64,000 nucleotides of DNA from Pseudorasbora parva (GCF_024679245.1 NC_090174.1:41936688-42000687), one strand, 5' to 3'. Shown: positions 1-10,429, numbered from the stretch's first letter. The notes: a model not told the origin generated them from the sequence alone. Made by a program: numbers and translations.

Positions 1-302
1 AGAGTGTGTGTGTGTGCGCATGCTTTTGTATCCCGGTGGGGACTTAAACCTGAATGCACATTGACTCATGGGGATTTGTGTCACAGTGGGGACCTAAATC
101 GAGTCCCCCATGAGGAAACAGCTTATAAATCATACAGAATTATTTAGTTTTTTTCAAAGTATAAAAATGCTGAAAGTTTTCTGTGATGGGTAGGTTTAGA
201 GGTAGCGTAAGGGGATAGAACATACAGTTTGTACAGTATAAAAACCATTACGGCTATGGAGTCCCCACAAAGATAGTAAACTAGACGTGTGTGTGTGTGT
301 GA
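1..302 (+). repeat. (TG)n-ended interspersed repeat, copy A
   Basis: This unit runs from a (TG)n start through GTGGGGACTTAAACC, GATGGGTAGGTTTAGAGG and GGAGTCCCCACAAAGATAG to a second (TG)n run. The same sequence recurs inverted at 586..1244 and 44120..44309, each time next to (CA)n. Such units are very common in fish genomes. It has no reading frame. The class is unclear, possibly a non-autonomous DNA element or a microsatellite-associated repeat. Confidence 0.7.
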
Positions 303-585
303 GTAATATCTGTGCCTAAAATGCTAATGGCAGAAACAGTGCCAAGTTTTGAAAATGTTTAGTGCTACATAATTTCTTCCTGCTAAAGTCCACAGAGATC
401 AGTAGGGATTCTTTGCATGAGTGGATGCAGAACATACGGGAGGACAACGCATGAGCATATACGCTTGGAATGATTGGTTAATAGATATTTGGTAGGCTCT
501 TAGGCTATATATTTCTGAAAAGTTACACAATTTTAATTTTTTTTTACATATGTTATCAATTGCCTGAAAATAAATAATTTATCTC

Positions 586-1242
586 TTACACACACACACA
601 CACGTCTGGTTCACTATCTTTGTGGGGACTCTCCATTGACATAATGCCTCACAGAGAGGCATGAAATAGAACTTTTTCTTTCATTGTTCCTGGTTGGTGG
701 AACAATCTTCCGTCCTCCATACGCACGACAGAATCACTCGCTTCATTCAAAAGACAGGTAAAAACTCATCTCTTCCATGAGCACTTAATCTTACATAAAT
801 CAAAAAATAAAAAAAAACCTCTTTCCTCCTCTATTTCTCCTTTCTTCTTCCCTTTTCTGTTTTTTTTGCTACTCTGAGGGGTATACAGATCTTGGTATTT
901 GGGGCACTTTTTGTGTTTCTTTGCCTCTTCTTGATGGATCGCTTCCTGTTCTCCTGAGTTGTAAGTCGCTTTGGATAAAAGCGTCTGCTAAATGCATAAT
1001 GTAAATGTAAATAATGGTTTTTATACTGTAAAAACTTTACATTCTATCCCCCTACACTGCCTCTGCCCCTAAACCTACCCTTCACTGGAAAAATTCTGCA
1101 TTTCTACTTTCTCAAACTCATCCTGTATGATTTATAAGCCTTTTGAAAAGTGGGGACTGCTGGCTGGTCCCCACAATGTAGGTGATCTCAGGTTTTACTA
1201 TCCTTATGGGGACATTTGGTCCCCACAATGCAATATGAACAA

Positions 1243-1244
<2 letters not shown>
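586..1244 (-). repeat. (CA)n-ended interspersed repeat, copy B, split by a LINE tail
   Basis: This is the reverse complement of the 1..302 repeat: it begins (CA)n, then CTATCTTTGTGGGGACT, and continues after an insertion with TAATGGTTTTTATACTGT and CCTAAACCTACCC. The 647..1010 segment is an inserted L2-like tail flanked by ATAATG on both sides. With copy A it forms an inverted pair about 280 bp apart. Confidence 0.7.
647..1010 (+). mobile_element. 5'-truncated L2-like LINE tail
   Basis: From 695 the plus strand reads WWNNLPSSIR, then SLASFKRQVKTHLF, the typical C-terminus of L2/CR1-clade reverse transcriptase ORFs. It is followed by a 3' tail with TTGGATAAAAGCGTCTGC and an ATGTAA-type end. 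ATAATG occurs at 641..646 and 1011..1016 and looks like a short target site duplication. Only about the last 360 bp of the element arrived, as is usual for target-primed reverse transcription. No functional domain remains. Confidence 0.75.

Positions 1245-1312
<68 letters not shown>
1245..1312. repeat. (CA)n microsatellite
   Basis: An uninterrupted AC dinucleotide run of about 34 units at the end of repeat copy B. Reading frames through it on both strands (poly-HT and poly-CV) are artefacts. Confidence 0.97.
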
Positions 1313-1314
<2 letters not shown>

Positions 1315-1974
1315 TTTACTTTCATCTTCATGTCAAGCTGACATTTCATTGGTGATGTGCAGGAGGAACATTATAAGTGTGTGAGTCCATCTTTGACTCT
1401 CTTTCTCACCTCTGTCTCATCACTCTTAGAAAAACGTTCACTTCCCAACCCCCTCTACGAGAATGTCTTTTAAACTGCAGTCAGGGGGAAAAACCCACCA
1501 ATGTCAAATCACAACTACAATAGCACATACTAGCTTCCCAACATTATAAGTCATTATAAGTTTTTTTTCTTGACACAAAGCTGCTGCCTGACGTGCTGTG
1601 CAAACGAAAGGCTGAAATAAATGTAATTCAAAACGATTACTAAAGCAACCTTCATGTCAAATAGAGCTAGGAATGGGTGAGTGGCCCTGACCAGCTATAA
1701 CCTATTGCATAATGACTTCCTAGGGCCAACCTTAACAGCACTTCTAAAGCTAGAAAAAGAGAGACAGGTATGGGAAAAGAGCAGAGCAAAGATAAAGGAA
1801 CTGGGATGTCGTCAAGATTTTTATATAATCTTTTTTGACAGATTTATTTATTTATTGGTTGGTTGGTTTGTTAGTTGGTGTTTCAAATCAACATACACAC
1901 AAACAGTTAGAGACAGCTTGCGACAGCTTCTTTGTGTCACATCCACCATCTCGCCCATCTAAGACAACTGAAAA
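1313..1974. other. No recognised feature
   Basis: AT-rich sequence between the microsatellite and a Tc1 relic. The 93-codon frame at 1681 lacks recognisable motifs and is probably chance. Confidence 0.6.
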
Positions 1975-1976
1975 TA

Positions 1977-3119
1977 CAGCGGTTGTAACATTATGACCAC
2001 TGACCGGTGAAGTGAATAACAATGATTATTTTCATTACAGAACCTGTTAATGGGTTGGATATATTAGGCTTGATCAAAGTTGATGTGTTATAAACAGGAC
2101 AAATGGGCAAAAGTAAGGATTTGAGCAAGTTTGACAAGGGCCGAATTGTGATGGTTAGACGACTGGGTCAGAGCATCGCCAAAACTAGCTCTTATCGGGG
2201 TGTTTCTGGTATGCAGTTGTCAGTATCTATCAAACCTGGTCAAAGGAAGGAATAGTGGTGAACTGACAACAAGGTCGTGGATGGCCAAGGCTCATTGATG
2301 CACTTGGGGAGCAAAGGCTGGTCTGTATGGTCCGATCAAACAGATGAACTACTATAGCTCAAATTGCTCAAGAAGTTAATGCTGGTTTTGATAGAAAGGT
2401 GTCAGAATACATAGTGCATCGCAGTTTATTTCATATGGGGCTGCATAGCCGCGGACCAGTCAAGGTGCCCATGCTGACCCCTGTCTACTGCCAAAAGCAC
2501 CAACGTGAGATTTAGAACTAGACCATGGAGCAATGGAAGAAGGTGGCCTGGTCTGATGAATCACATTTTCTTTTACATCACATGAATGGCTGGGTGCATG
2601 CATGTCACTTTCCTGGGGAACACATGGCAGCAGAATGCACTACGAAGAATAAGGCAAACTGGCAGAGGCAGTGTGATGCTTTGGGAATGCTATTTCCTGG
2701 CATGTGGATGTTACTTTAACCCGTACCACCTAACTAAGCATTTTTGCAGACTATGTACGCCCATTTCATGGAAATGCTATGTCCTGATGGCTGTGGCCTC
2801 TTTTAGCAGGATAATGTGCCCTGCTACAAAGCAAAAATAGTTCAGGAATGGTTTAAGGAGCACAAAACTAACTTTTGAGGTGTTGACTTCTCAAATGCCT
2901 CCAAATTCCTTAGATCTCAATCCAATGGAGCATCTGTGGGATTTGCTGAACAAACAAGTCTAATTCATGGAGGCCCCACCTCTCGACTTACAGGATTTAA
3001 AGGATCTGCTGCTAACATCTTGGTGCTAGATAACTCCGCACACCTTCAGGGGTCTAGTTTTGGAAGAAAAAGGGGGATCAACACAATATTAGGGTCATAA
3101 TGTTTATGCCTGATCGATG
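1977..3119 (+). mobile_element. Degenerate Tc1-like transposon, family 1
   Basis: TA dinucleotides flank the unit (1975..1976 and 3120..3121). The left end has GTAACATTATGACC and the right end, reverse-complemented, AAACATTATGACC, giving imperfect terminal inverted repeats. The inside encodes a broken transposase in the same sense. A 5' piece of the same family lies at 57430. Its right flanking TA is also the left flanking TA of the next element. Confidence 0.8.
2103..3057 (+). pseudogene. Broken Tc1-like transposase, family 1
   Basis: The N-terminus reads [13 protein letters not shown] and [12 protein letters not shown], the helix-turn-helix start of fish Tc1 transposases. Later pieces in shifted frames include TTIAQIAQEVNAG, WSDESHFLL (first catalytic Asp), DNVPCYKAK (second Asp) and LDLNPMEHLWDLL (third acidic residue in the E of MEHLW). 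Several stops and frameshifts lie between these pieces, for example after the N-terminal domain and within the Asp-to-Glu spacer. In an intact element this enzyme would bind the terminal repeats and cut and paste the element into TA sites. It cannot be functional now. Confidence 0.82.
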
Positions 3120-3121
3120 TA

Positions 3122-4120
3122 CACACTCGCCTAAAGGATTATATGGAACACCATACTAATACCCCTTTCGCCTTCAGAACTCTTAATTCTACGTGGCATT
3201 GATTCAACATGGTGCTGAAAGCATTCTTTAGAAATGTTGGCACATATTGATAGGATAGCATCTTGCAGTTGATGGAGATTTGTGGGATGCACATCCAGGG
3301 CACGAAGCTCCTGTTCCACCACATCCCAAAGATGCTCTATTGGGCTGAGATCTGGTGACTGTGGGGGCCTTTTTAGTACAGTGAACTCATTGTCATGTTC
3401 AAGAAACTAATTTGAAATTATTCGAGCTTTGTGACATGGTGCATTATCCTGCTGGAAGTAGCCACCAGAGGATAGGTACATGGTGGTCATTAAGGGATGG
3501 GCATTGTCAGAAACCATGCTCAGGTAGGACATGGCATTTAAATGTTTTCAACTGTCCAGTTCTGGTAAGCAGAATTGTGTGCAAATTGTAGCCTCTTTTT
3601 CCTATTTGTAGTGGAGATGAGGGGTACCGGGTGGGGTCTTCTGCTGTTGTAGCCCATCCGGCTGTGGCTTCACAAATGCTTTGCTGCATTCCTCGGTTGT
3701 AACGTGGTTATTTCAGTCAAAGTTGCTCTTCTATCAGCTTGAATCAGTCGGCCCATTCTCCTCTGACCTCTAGCATCAACAAGGCATTTTCGCCCACAGG
3801 ACTGCCGCATACTGGATGTTTTTCCCTTTTCACACCATTCTTTGTAAACCCTCGATATGGTTGTGTGTGAAAATCCCAGTAACTGAGCAGATTGTGAAAT
3901 ACTCAGACCGGCCCGTCTGGCACCAACAACCATGCCACACTCAAAATGGCTTAAATCACCTTTCTTTCCCATTCTAAAATTCAGTTTGGAGCTCAGGAGA
4001 TTGTCTTGACCAGGACCACACCCCTAAATGCATTGAAGCAACTGCCATGTGATTGGTTGATTCGATAAGTCCATTAATGTGAAATTAAACAGGTGTTCCT
4101 AATAATCCTTTAGGTGAGTG
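3122..4120 (-). mobile_element. Internally deleted Tc1-like transposon, family 2
   Basis: Both ends carry the family 2 terminal repeat (CACTCACCTAAAGGATTAT type), inverted, with TA on each side (3120..3121 and 4121..4122). At about 1.0 kb it is shorter than the usual 1.3 to 1.6 kb, and the transposase is missing its middle. Three more fragments of this family lie at 11881, 42560 and 54681. The left end abuts the family 1 element exactly, the two sharing one TA. Confidence 0.85.
3131..3972 (-). pseudogene. Broken Tc1-like transposase, family 2
   Basis: The minus strand starts MGKKGDLSHFECG at 3972 and continues with LSISQSAQLLGFSHTTISRVYKE in pieces, a helix-turn-helix DNA-binding domain, to near 3670. 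A shifted frame gives TTAEDPTRYPSSPLQIGKRG. The C-terminal part survives as HLWDVVEQELRALDVHP and NLHQLQDAILS. The central catalytic part with the first Asp is largely deleted. An opal stop and frameshifts separate the parts. The better-preserved copy at 54820 shows the family's catalytic spacing. Confidence 0.83.
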
Positions 4121-4122
4121 TA

Positions 4123-4704
4123 TACATGAATTATAGCTTAAGCACTGGTGTGCAAGTTATCTTAAACTTTCTTTTGCTTTGCTTGTCAGTGGCATTTCGT
4201 TTTTAAATCCAACAATACATTTATGGTAATTAATACGGTGAGTTACCATAATTAGTATGGTAACTTACATAAGCCAAATTACTTTGTGAGATATTTTTAG
4301 ACTCATTAGTTGACGAACATTCTAAGGTGTGCAATAATACAATTATTATTTTTCATTACAATTTTTCAGCTAAAGCTCTTGACTGCATTACCATTCCAAA
4401 TCACTTCACCAAATTATGTCAGTTCTTTCAAAGGTCCTTATGGCAAAACAACCAAAATACACAAAAACACTGACAGTCAAAAAAGAAAAGAAAGGATAAA
4501 ACCGTGGAGCAGATGTTACTTTGATAGTTCAGAATCATTATTCATAGTTTTCCCAGCAGAAGAATCCTCTCCTTTTGAAAAAGTTACTCATGTTCCCGTG
4601 GCTCTACTGTTGAAATCCATCATCAGTATTTGGCTCTCTGCAGATATAGCAGTTTTATGATCTAGAAACAATGGATATTTATGGATGTTTTTATAGATGC
4701 TTAT
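4123..4704. other. No recognised feature
   Basis: AT-rich sequence after the Tc1 element. An open frame of about 116 codons near 4310 has no ATG at its head and no recognisable motif, so I do not call a gene. Confidence 0.55.
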
Positions 4705-4890
4705 TTAAAGGGGTGGTTGCATGCGATTTTCACTTTTTTTTTAAACTTTAGTTAGTGTGTAATGTTGCTGCTTGAGCATAAACAGTAGCAACATTAAATA
4801 AATAAAGAAAGCTTGTTGTAGGTAATCCAGCAGGCTTTTTTTGTGTAAAATCCATTTTCTGTAAAATATTACTAAAATAATAATAATAAT
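4705..4890 (+). repeat. Fragment of a TTAA-flanked DNA element
   Basis: TTAA at 4705..4708 is followed by AGGGGTGGTTGCATGCG, resembling a common fish element end, and then by AAACTTTAGTTAGTGTG. The other end was not found, and the hAT-like element beginning at 4903 follows. No coding capacity. Confidence 0.5.
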
Positions 4891-5370
4891 TAGTATGAGT
4901 ATTAGGGCTGGGTTTCGATTCAAATTTCAAGAATCGATTTGATTCTTATTCTCAAGATCTTGAATCGATTGAATTATCCGATCTGATCCGATCTTTGAGA
5001 TTTAGATAAGTGTTTTTATAGAAAGCATTTTTTCCAGCTGTTACCTGAATATTACAGGACTGTAGTTATGCAACATATTGATACTATTATTATAGACATT
5101 CAACTGCAAATGAATGGAGTATTGATGTTGTAAAGAATAATCCCCCTTCCTGAGTGCTCTAGTCAGCGAACGCACGCTGTGGAGAGGGCACGTGCTGTCA
5201 TGACAAGGCAGCCATTACAACTTCCTTGGCAGTAAGTGCTGCAGTGAGAACAGCTGTCACGTAAGCCGCGTTCTCGACATACCCAGCAGCCCGAGTTCAC
5301 TCCTCTACCTTACTCTAGTATTCTCTGGAGGCAGCAGCGGTAACGAGAGAAGAGGAAGAGTGAGGAAAAC

Positions 5371-5525
5371 TCTGTCTGTCCGTGGCGCTTCTTCAGCACG
5401 GTGGCGGTGGTAACGTTATAGTGACGAGAGCTTCGGCTTGAGTTTGTTTTCCTACTCTTGTATTCTCTGTCCGCGGCGCTTCTTCAGCACGGCAGCGGCG
5501 GTATAGTGACGAGAGCTTCGGCTTA
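5371..5525. repeat. Tandem GC-rich units inside the hAT-like element
   Basis: About 1.7 units of roughly 92 bp are seen, each containing CGCTTCTTCAGCACGG, then GTGACGAGAGCTTCGGCTT and GAGTTTGTTT. The second unit is cut at CGGCTTAA by the nested element and resumes at 7007 with GTTTGTTTACCTACTC. Confidence 0.7.
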
Positions 5526-5878
5526 AAGGGGGGGTGAAATGCTGTTTCATGCATACTGATCTTTTTACACTGTTAAAGACTTGGAATCCCATACTAAACA
5601 TAGACAAAGTTTCAAAAGTTAAGGTGGACGTTTGATGGGAGTATTTCTTTGTCAAAAATACTACTTCCGGTTAGTCATAAGTTTCGGCAAGTTTTTTGAG
5701 ATCATGCGTCCCCATTGACGTTAGTGGGGGCGGAATTTCCTTGTATGGGCCTTACGGACAATTCTACCGGAAGCGCGTGAGAGAGAGCGAGGGAGAGAGC
5801 GAAAGCAACAGGCTATGCCCATCAAAACGCTGGCTTGTAGGATGCTGGACAGGTGACAATTACACATAGCACATAACA

Positions 5879-6145
5879 ATGTCACCAAAAAAGTGGGTTT
5901 TTGGTTGCCAGACCAAGACAGTCCTGCACAGATTCGCCAAAAACCCCGCGTTAAGGCAACAGTGGATGTAATTTGCTTTTCCGGATCAGCAACTGAGTTG
6001 CGCGAATGTTTATATCTGTTCGCTGCATTTCGGTGCCGACTGTTTCATAAACAAGGCCCAGCTTGACGCCGGCTTTTCCAATCGCCTAATGCTGAAGGAT
6101 GGAGCAGTCCCAACGATAAAGGTCCTAACGTTAGAACCGCAGGCT
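5879..6145 (+). pseudogene. THAP zinc finger exon of a DNA transposon, with stop codon
   Basis: Starting at the ATG at 5879, 89 codons lead to a GTGAGT donor at 6146. THAP hallmarks are visible: GC at residues 9 and 10, a conserved Trp29, the CSLHF zinc-ligand segment (Cys47, His50) and the closing AVPTI motif near residue 76. THAP domains are C2CH zinc fingers that bind specific DNA, in transposons usually the element ends. Two faults kill it: the first zinc-binding Cys position (residue 6) is Trp, and codon 31 is TAA just after W29-M30. The rest is in frame, so decay is modest. Confidence 0.8.
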
Positions 6146-6620
6146 GTGAGTAAGAGTGCTTCAAATGTCTGTGTCTTTGCCTATGCTCATCAAGTAGCCC
6201 AAACATGATCACGTATAGTTAATTGATCAATGGAGCATGCGATGTGTAGTGCGTGTACATTTGTTTAGCTGGCCACTATATGTGTAACTTTATGTTTGTG
6301 TATTGTAAAAGCACTCCAAACAACAATACACAAAGGGGGGAAATATGTTGAACTAAATAAGCGCGCTTCTTCATTCAAATGCGCTACTATTCCGTGTCTA
6401 TCTATGTAAACACTAGCCTGCGGTGCAAAACCAGTCCGCTTACTAACGTTACAATTGTCTACACAAACCACGCGTAAACACACAAACACACGTGCACAAC
6501 TGCACTTCCCACATGTACACCTTCAAAGACAAAAATACGACGATATAATTCAAGTATAAATATGTAAATAACACAAGCCGCTAAGCATATTATATAGTTA
6601 GTGTATAACTTGTAACTTAC

Positions 6621-6730
6621 CACATACAGACGTCCTGCTCTAGTCGTTTTTGCTGCTGCTCCTGTTCAACTGCAGCCTCTGGGTCTGATTCCGGATCATA
6701 GATGTATGGCTGTATCTGATTAAAAGCCAT
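6621..6730 (-). CDS. Open first exon of a second transposon gene (P2X7-tail-like?)
   Basis: The minus strand opens with ATG at 6730 and reads MAFNQIQPYIYDPESDPEA, then a Glu/Gln-rich stretch, to a donor GTAAGT at 6620..6615. It has no stop codon, so it is a clean 110-nt first exon. From memory, the start resembles short fish genes annotated as P2X7-receptor-tail-like (cysteine-rich C-terminal domain), which are multicopy and often in repeats. Later exons with the cysteines are absent. The homologous position in copy 2 (30364..30462) is decayed. Function unknown; the family link is tentative. Confidence 0.5.
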
Positions 6731-7263
6731 ATTTTTTTTTTGAATAAAGTTTTTTTACCGCTGTTAGGGATGACGCTCGACTCAACACACAGCGCGCTGC
6801 TGCACACGTCATTATTTAGCTCCGCTCACACGACACGCCCCCACCCGCTCGGCTTTTTTCGGAAAGACTCGGAACAGCGCATCTTTCTTATATAATTATT
6901 AAAAAAATAAAGACTTTTCGGAGATATGCAGGATGCAATACTACTCTATAGGTACTCAAGATTGACATGACACTGACTGAAACTGAGTGTTTCACCCCCC
7001 CTTTAAGTTTGTTTACCTACTCTAGTATTCTCTTTCCGCGGTGGTTTTGGAGTTTTCAAAGCTGCCATGTTCGTTGTTTTAATGTCCTTCCACCTCGCAC
7101 GCATGCGTGAATTCAATGACGTGGCAAATTAAAATTCACAGGGAAAATGTAGGCCTATTATTAAATCGATCCTCTGAGTTACGGATCGATCTTTAGAAAT
7201 TAATATGAAAATCGATTCAGAATTTGTGAATTGATTTTTTTTCAACACAGCCCTAATGAGTTA

Positions 7264-7512
7264 TTATATTGTTATATTTATTCTGACATACTCTTTTTTT
7301 ATTTGTAATTATGAAAATGTTATTGGAATCTTTTTAAAAAGTCTATTTCTAATATCTTATTTGTAAAAATATTTTTAACTGTAATAATAATCATAATAAT
7401 AATTATTAGTATTAATATATAAACAAAATGTTATATACACACTTTTAATTTGAATTTTTTTTTACCCATAATAATCGCAATTATATATTTTCCCCAAATC
7501 GTGCAGCCCTAT
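7264..7512. repeat. AT-rich sequence ending in a hAT-like terminus
   Basis: ATT/AAT-rich sequence ends with AAATCGTGCAGCCCTA at about 7497..7512, a hAT-like terminus of the kind seen at 7255 and 42464. A partner end was not located. Confidence 0.35.
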
Positions 7513-7905
7513 TACAGTTCAATACTGGATTTGCTCAAAGACTCATACTAAAAGATGATAGTTACCACATTAAAGGAAGAAGCTGCTCTTTATGGGCTTA
7601 ACTATAAGTACATGTCTTTTAAATGTGTAGTTTCTGTGTGTTTTCGTTACATCAAGACCAACGTGGTTTGGTTTGACTGCCTATGCTAGGCAGTTAACTA
7701 AATTGTTTCATACTTCTCCAACAAATGGCTAGAAACACCAACATACTTATATGTAATCACACCTGTGAACATCATTTGTTTATATAAAATATATAAACAA
7801 GTTGTTCATGCTACAGATAAAACAATACCTTTACAAACAAGCTACTACTCAGTCGTGTATTCGGGTACAGTAAAACTTTAACCAGAATATGTAAGGGTAC
7901 ATATA
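7513..7905. other. No recognised feature
   Basis: AT-rich sequence between the hAT-like end and a fold-back. No gene or clear repeat seen. Confidence 0.5.
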
Positions 7906-8043
7906 GATAATGTACACCCAGCCGGTTGTTATCGCAGAATAAACCCCGACAGAGTGATCAGGACCCCGACGCGAAGCGGAGTGGTCTTGCATCACTCTTA
8001 AGCGGTTTATTCTGCCAAAACAACCGGCTGGGTGTACATTATC
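7906..8043. repeat. Fold-back palindrome
   Basis: A 25-bp arm at 7906..7930 (starting GATAATGTACACCCAGCC) is perfectly inverted at 8019..8043. After a few mismatches the pairing resumes with AGAATAAACC and, near the centre, AGAGTGAT against ATCACTCT. The unit could fold into a long hairpin, as in Angel-type fold-back MITEs of zebrafish relatives. No coding. Confidence 0.85.
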
Positions 8044-8712
8044 CTGCTTATTACACGGCTACTAGTCTCAAATAAATAATTATTAGACACAAAATATTGT
8101 CTCGAGATTCAATATTTTATTAGCTCTTACGCAAAACTTCCGCAAAGAAAAACAGTTCCAACCTGCTTTAAGACTTTATCTATTGCTGAAGATTTGCCAT
8201 ATGCTAAATGTTAAAATGAATGCTGAAAGGGTTAGTTCACCCAAAAATGAAACCAAGCCTATGATTTACTCACCCTCAAGTTATCATAGGTGTATATGAC
8301 ATTCTTCTTTCAGACAAATACAATCGGAGTTATATTTAAAAAGTCCAGGCTAACGTTAATCCAAGCAGTTGTTGTAGTTTTGTTTGAAAGTCCATAAAAA
8401 ATGCAGCTGTCCGTCAAATAACGTGCTCCACACGACTCCGATGGGTTAATAGAGCCTTCTGATTCGAATCGATGCGTTTGTGTAAGAAAAATATCTATAT
8501 TAAAAACGTTATAAAGGAAACCTGCCTTGAAGTCTTCCATTGAAACCCACGACTGTTTAAGCCACAAGATGGCGCCGCCAGCGTTAAGCATAGAAGTAGT
8601 ACCGGTCAAGATAACTCGTAGTACCCGTATGAGCGGTTGTTATCTGGAAATAACGTACCGCTGGAATGCGCGATTGACCAATCAGAATCAAGTATTTCAC
8701 AGAGCAGTGTAA
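8044..8712. mobile_element. MITE-like repeat with an inserted TTAA-element arm
   Basis: The left part begins TTATTACACGGCTACTAG and the right part ends CAGAGCAGTGTAATAA, an imperfect inverted pair. The phrase CCAATCAGAATCAAGTATT near the right end recurs at 24858. An inserted piece from 8226 starts AAAGGGTTAGTTCACCC, the end of the TTAA family seen complete at 16882..17277. A 99-codon frame on the minus strand here is repeat-derived. Confidence 0.55.
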
Positions 8713-8837
8713 TAAAAAAAGATAACTAACAGAAGTGACAGTGACACTACAAAAATAATTGAAATATGAAAATGCTTACCATTCACTAATGTCCATTAAA
8801 AGCCTTGCGTTCAGAGGTGCTGCTTGACCTTCATCCC

Positions 8838-9329
8838 TAGTCTAGAAATCTAGACGCACCCTAGCGGCAGCAAATCTAATCTGCCGTGAGTGTCGTCTAG
8901 CAACTCTCAATACACTTCTGAGCTGTAAACGCCAAACTCTGGTCAGGCCAATCACATCGTGTATAGAGTCGGTGGGCGGGGCTTAACATAATGATGGCCA
9001 AATTGCGCTTGCGTGCTTCTAGTAAACACAGAAACTAGTAAACGGCGGTCTTACGAATCGACTTTGATCGCGACTCTGGAAGTCCAGCACTGTAGAAGGG
9101 AAGATGTGTTCGGAGTTTTGCCGACCGGATACGGGGAAAGTTTAATCTGTCAACTAGCTCTGCTTCACCTTCGTTGCTCTGGTTGGTTGTAGCGCTATCC
9201 AATCGCGTGCACGCCGTGCAGAGGGAGTTTGAAAGACAACCGCTTTTTCCCGCCCCTCGGATTGAGCCCTGATGAGTTGAGTGAGTTTCCAGACCAAACA
9301 TCTTGATGTGGGTCCGGCTTGTCAGGCTA
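8838..9329 (+). mobile_element. RecQ-like-fragment element, copy 1
   Basis: The unit runs from TAGTCTAGAAATCTAGACGC to TTGTCAGGCTA. The flanks CTTCATCCC (8829..8837) and CTTCATTCC (9330..9338) match at eight of nine bases, an aged 9-bp target duplication. Plus-strand codons near 9105 read DVFGVLPTGYGESLICQL, like helicase motif I of RecQ proteins but with Glu for the Walker Lys. The stretch encoding LRKEQ is deleted here. Other copies are at 20621 (-), 35963 (+) and 38610 (-). Confidence 0.75.
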
Positions 9330-9338
9330 CTTCATTCC

Positions 9339-10429
9339 CGCTATGTGGGTCTAATTCGGGCTCAAATTGTTATGGCAATATTGACACCATTATTTACACC
9401 GCAGATGTGACTTCTGCCCGTCATGGTAAGAGGCGTGGCGTTTCCGGCAACCTGTGCTTGGCACTTCAGCCAATAAAAATACATGAAACTACATTTGGCC
9501 ATCTAACCAATCTAAGACCATTGCGTTTTTCGGAGGGATAGGCTTCATAGAAGCAGGAAGCAAACAAGCCGTTCAAAGGACAGTGGAGACAGCGTTGTGG
9601 AATAAAGGTTAAATATAAATATGGCGTTTAAAAAAAAAGAAGTATCAAGACTGTTATACTGCGCCCCATAAACACAACTAAGCCTAGAAAAACACCACGG
9701 AGCCTTCCCTTTAAGGATCATTGACATAAAAGTTTGAAAACATTGAAGATGCTACAGTAGTCTGCAGGCATAATCGTACATTAGTAATGCATTGTAACCT
9801 GACAGTGCCTGACCACTCAGCTGAATATGGTATTTTGTTTCAAGCGCAACTAGATCCCACAACAGGTTCTGACCCTGACTTCACTCATGTATCGTAGCAA
9901 GGTTAATAGGGGTCAGTGCTTGTCTTGTCTCCTCTCACATCTGAAGACCACCTGATACTTGACGTAGTCTGTTTAAAAGGTCTTGATAGCTCATATCAGC
10001 TATCCAACGTGAGAGCAATGCCAGCCGGTCAGCTAGAAGCATGTCGACATGTCCTTTCCACTTCACTGCTGGGGAAAGTAACACGGCACTGGTGGTGAGA
10101 GGAACTGGGCTCTGGGGGCTTTGTCCTATATTGTACAGAGGTTATGACCTACCGGTATTTCTATTCAAATATGCCTCTGAAAAGAGTGGATAAGTAACAG
10201 TTGTAAATGTTACAAGATTGCATTAGAAAACATTACTTGCTAAAGACATACTTAAGGAATCAGGATATTTAAGTATCATTCAGATACAATAGTTTTTATA
10301 AAAAAAGTAATACTACTTATAACCCTTTCTTTCCATTCTTAAATGTAGTTATATATATCTTACATGCAATAGAATTATTTTCTGAATAGTTTCTTAACGA
10401 GTTTACATAGCCTATATGTATGACATAGG

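Larger units (their letters stand above)
5527..7002. mobile_element. TTAA-flanked, THAP-encoding transposon, copy 1 (Kolobok-like candidate)
   Basis: The ends AGGGGGGGTGAAA and TTTCACCCCCCCT are inverted and each is bordered by TTAA (5523..5526 and 7003..7006). A TTAA duplication is known for piggyBac and Kolobok, and the encoded THAP domain favours Kolobok. The left half carries a plus-strand THAP exon. The right half carries a minus-strand first exon of a second gene, and both exons have donor-like ends facing each other. No DDE transposase domain is present, so this copy is a deletion derivative. A second copy lies inverted at 30128..31325. Confidence 0.75.
4903..7255. mobile_element. hAT-like non-autonomous element with a nested insertion
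   Basis: The ends TAGGGCTG and CAGCCCTA are inverted. The flanking 8-mers ATGAGTAT (4895..4902) and ATGAGTTA (7256..7263) agree at six of eight bases, as in an aged 8-bp target duplication of hAT type. Both ends are rich in ATCGATT words. A similar element with perfect duplications lies at 41400..42464. The interior holds GC-rich, roughly 90-bp tandem units (from about 5371, with TTCTTCAGCACGG and GAGAGCTTCGGCTT). The second unit is interrupted by the TTAA element at 5527..7002. No transposase is left. Confidence 0.68.

Noticed and set aside
1118..1384. Poly-CV and poly-HT frames (also near 34103, 43882, 44211 and 55079)
   Set aside because: They exist only because dinucleotide repeats contain no stop codons.
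4310..4660. 116-codon plus-strand frame
   Set aside because: It lacks an ATG at its head and any known motif or splice context.
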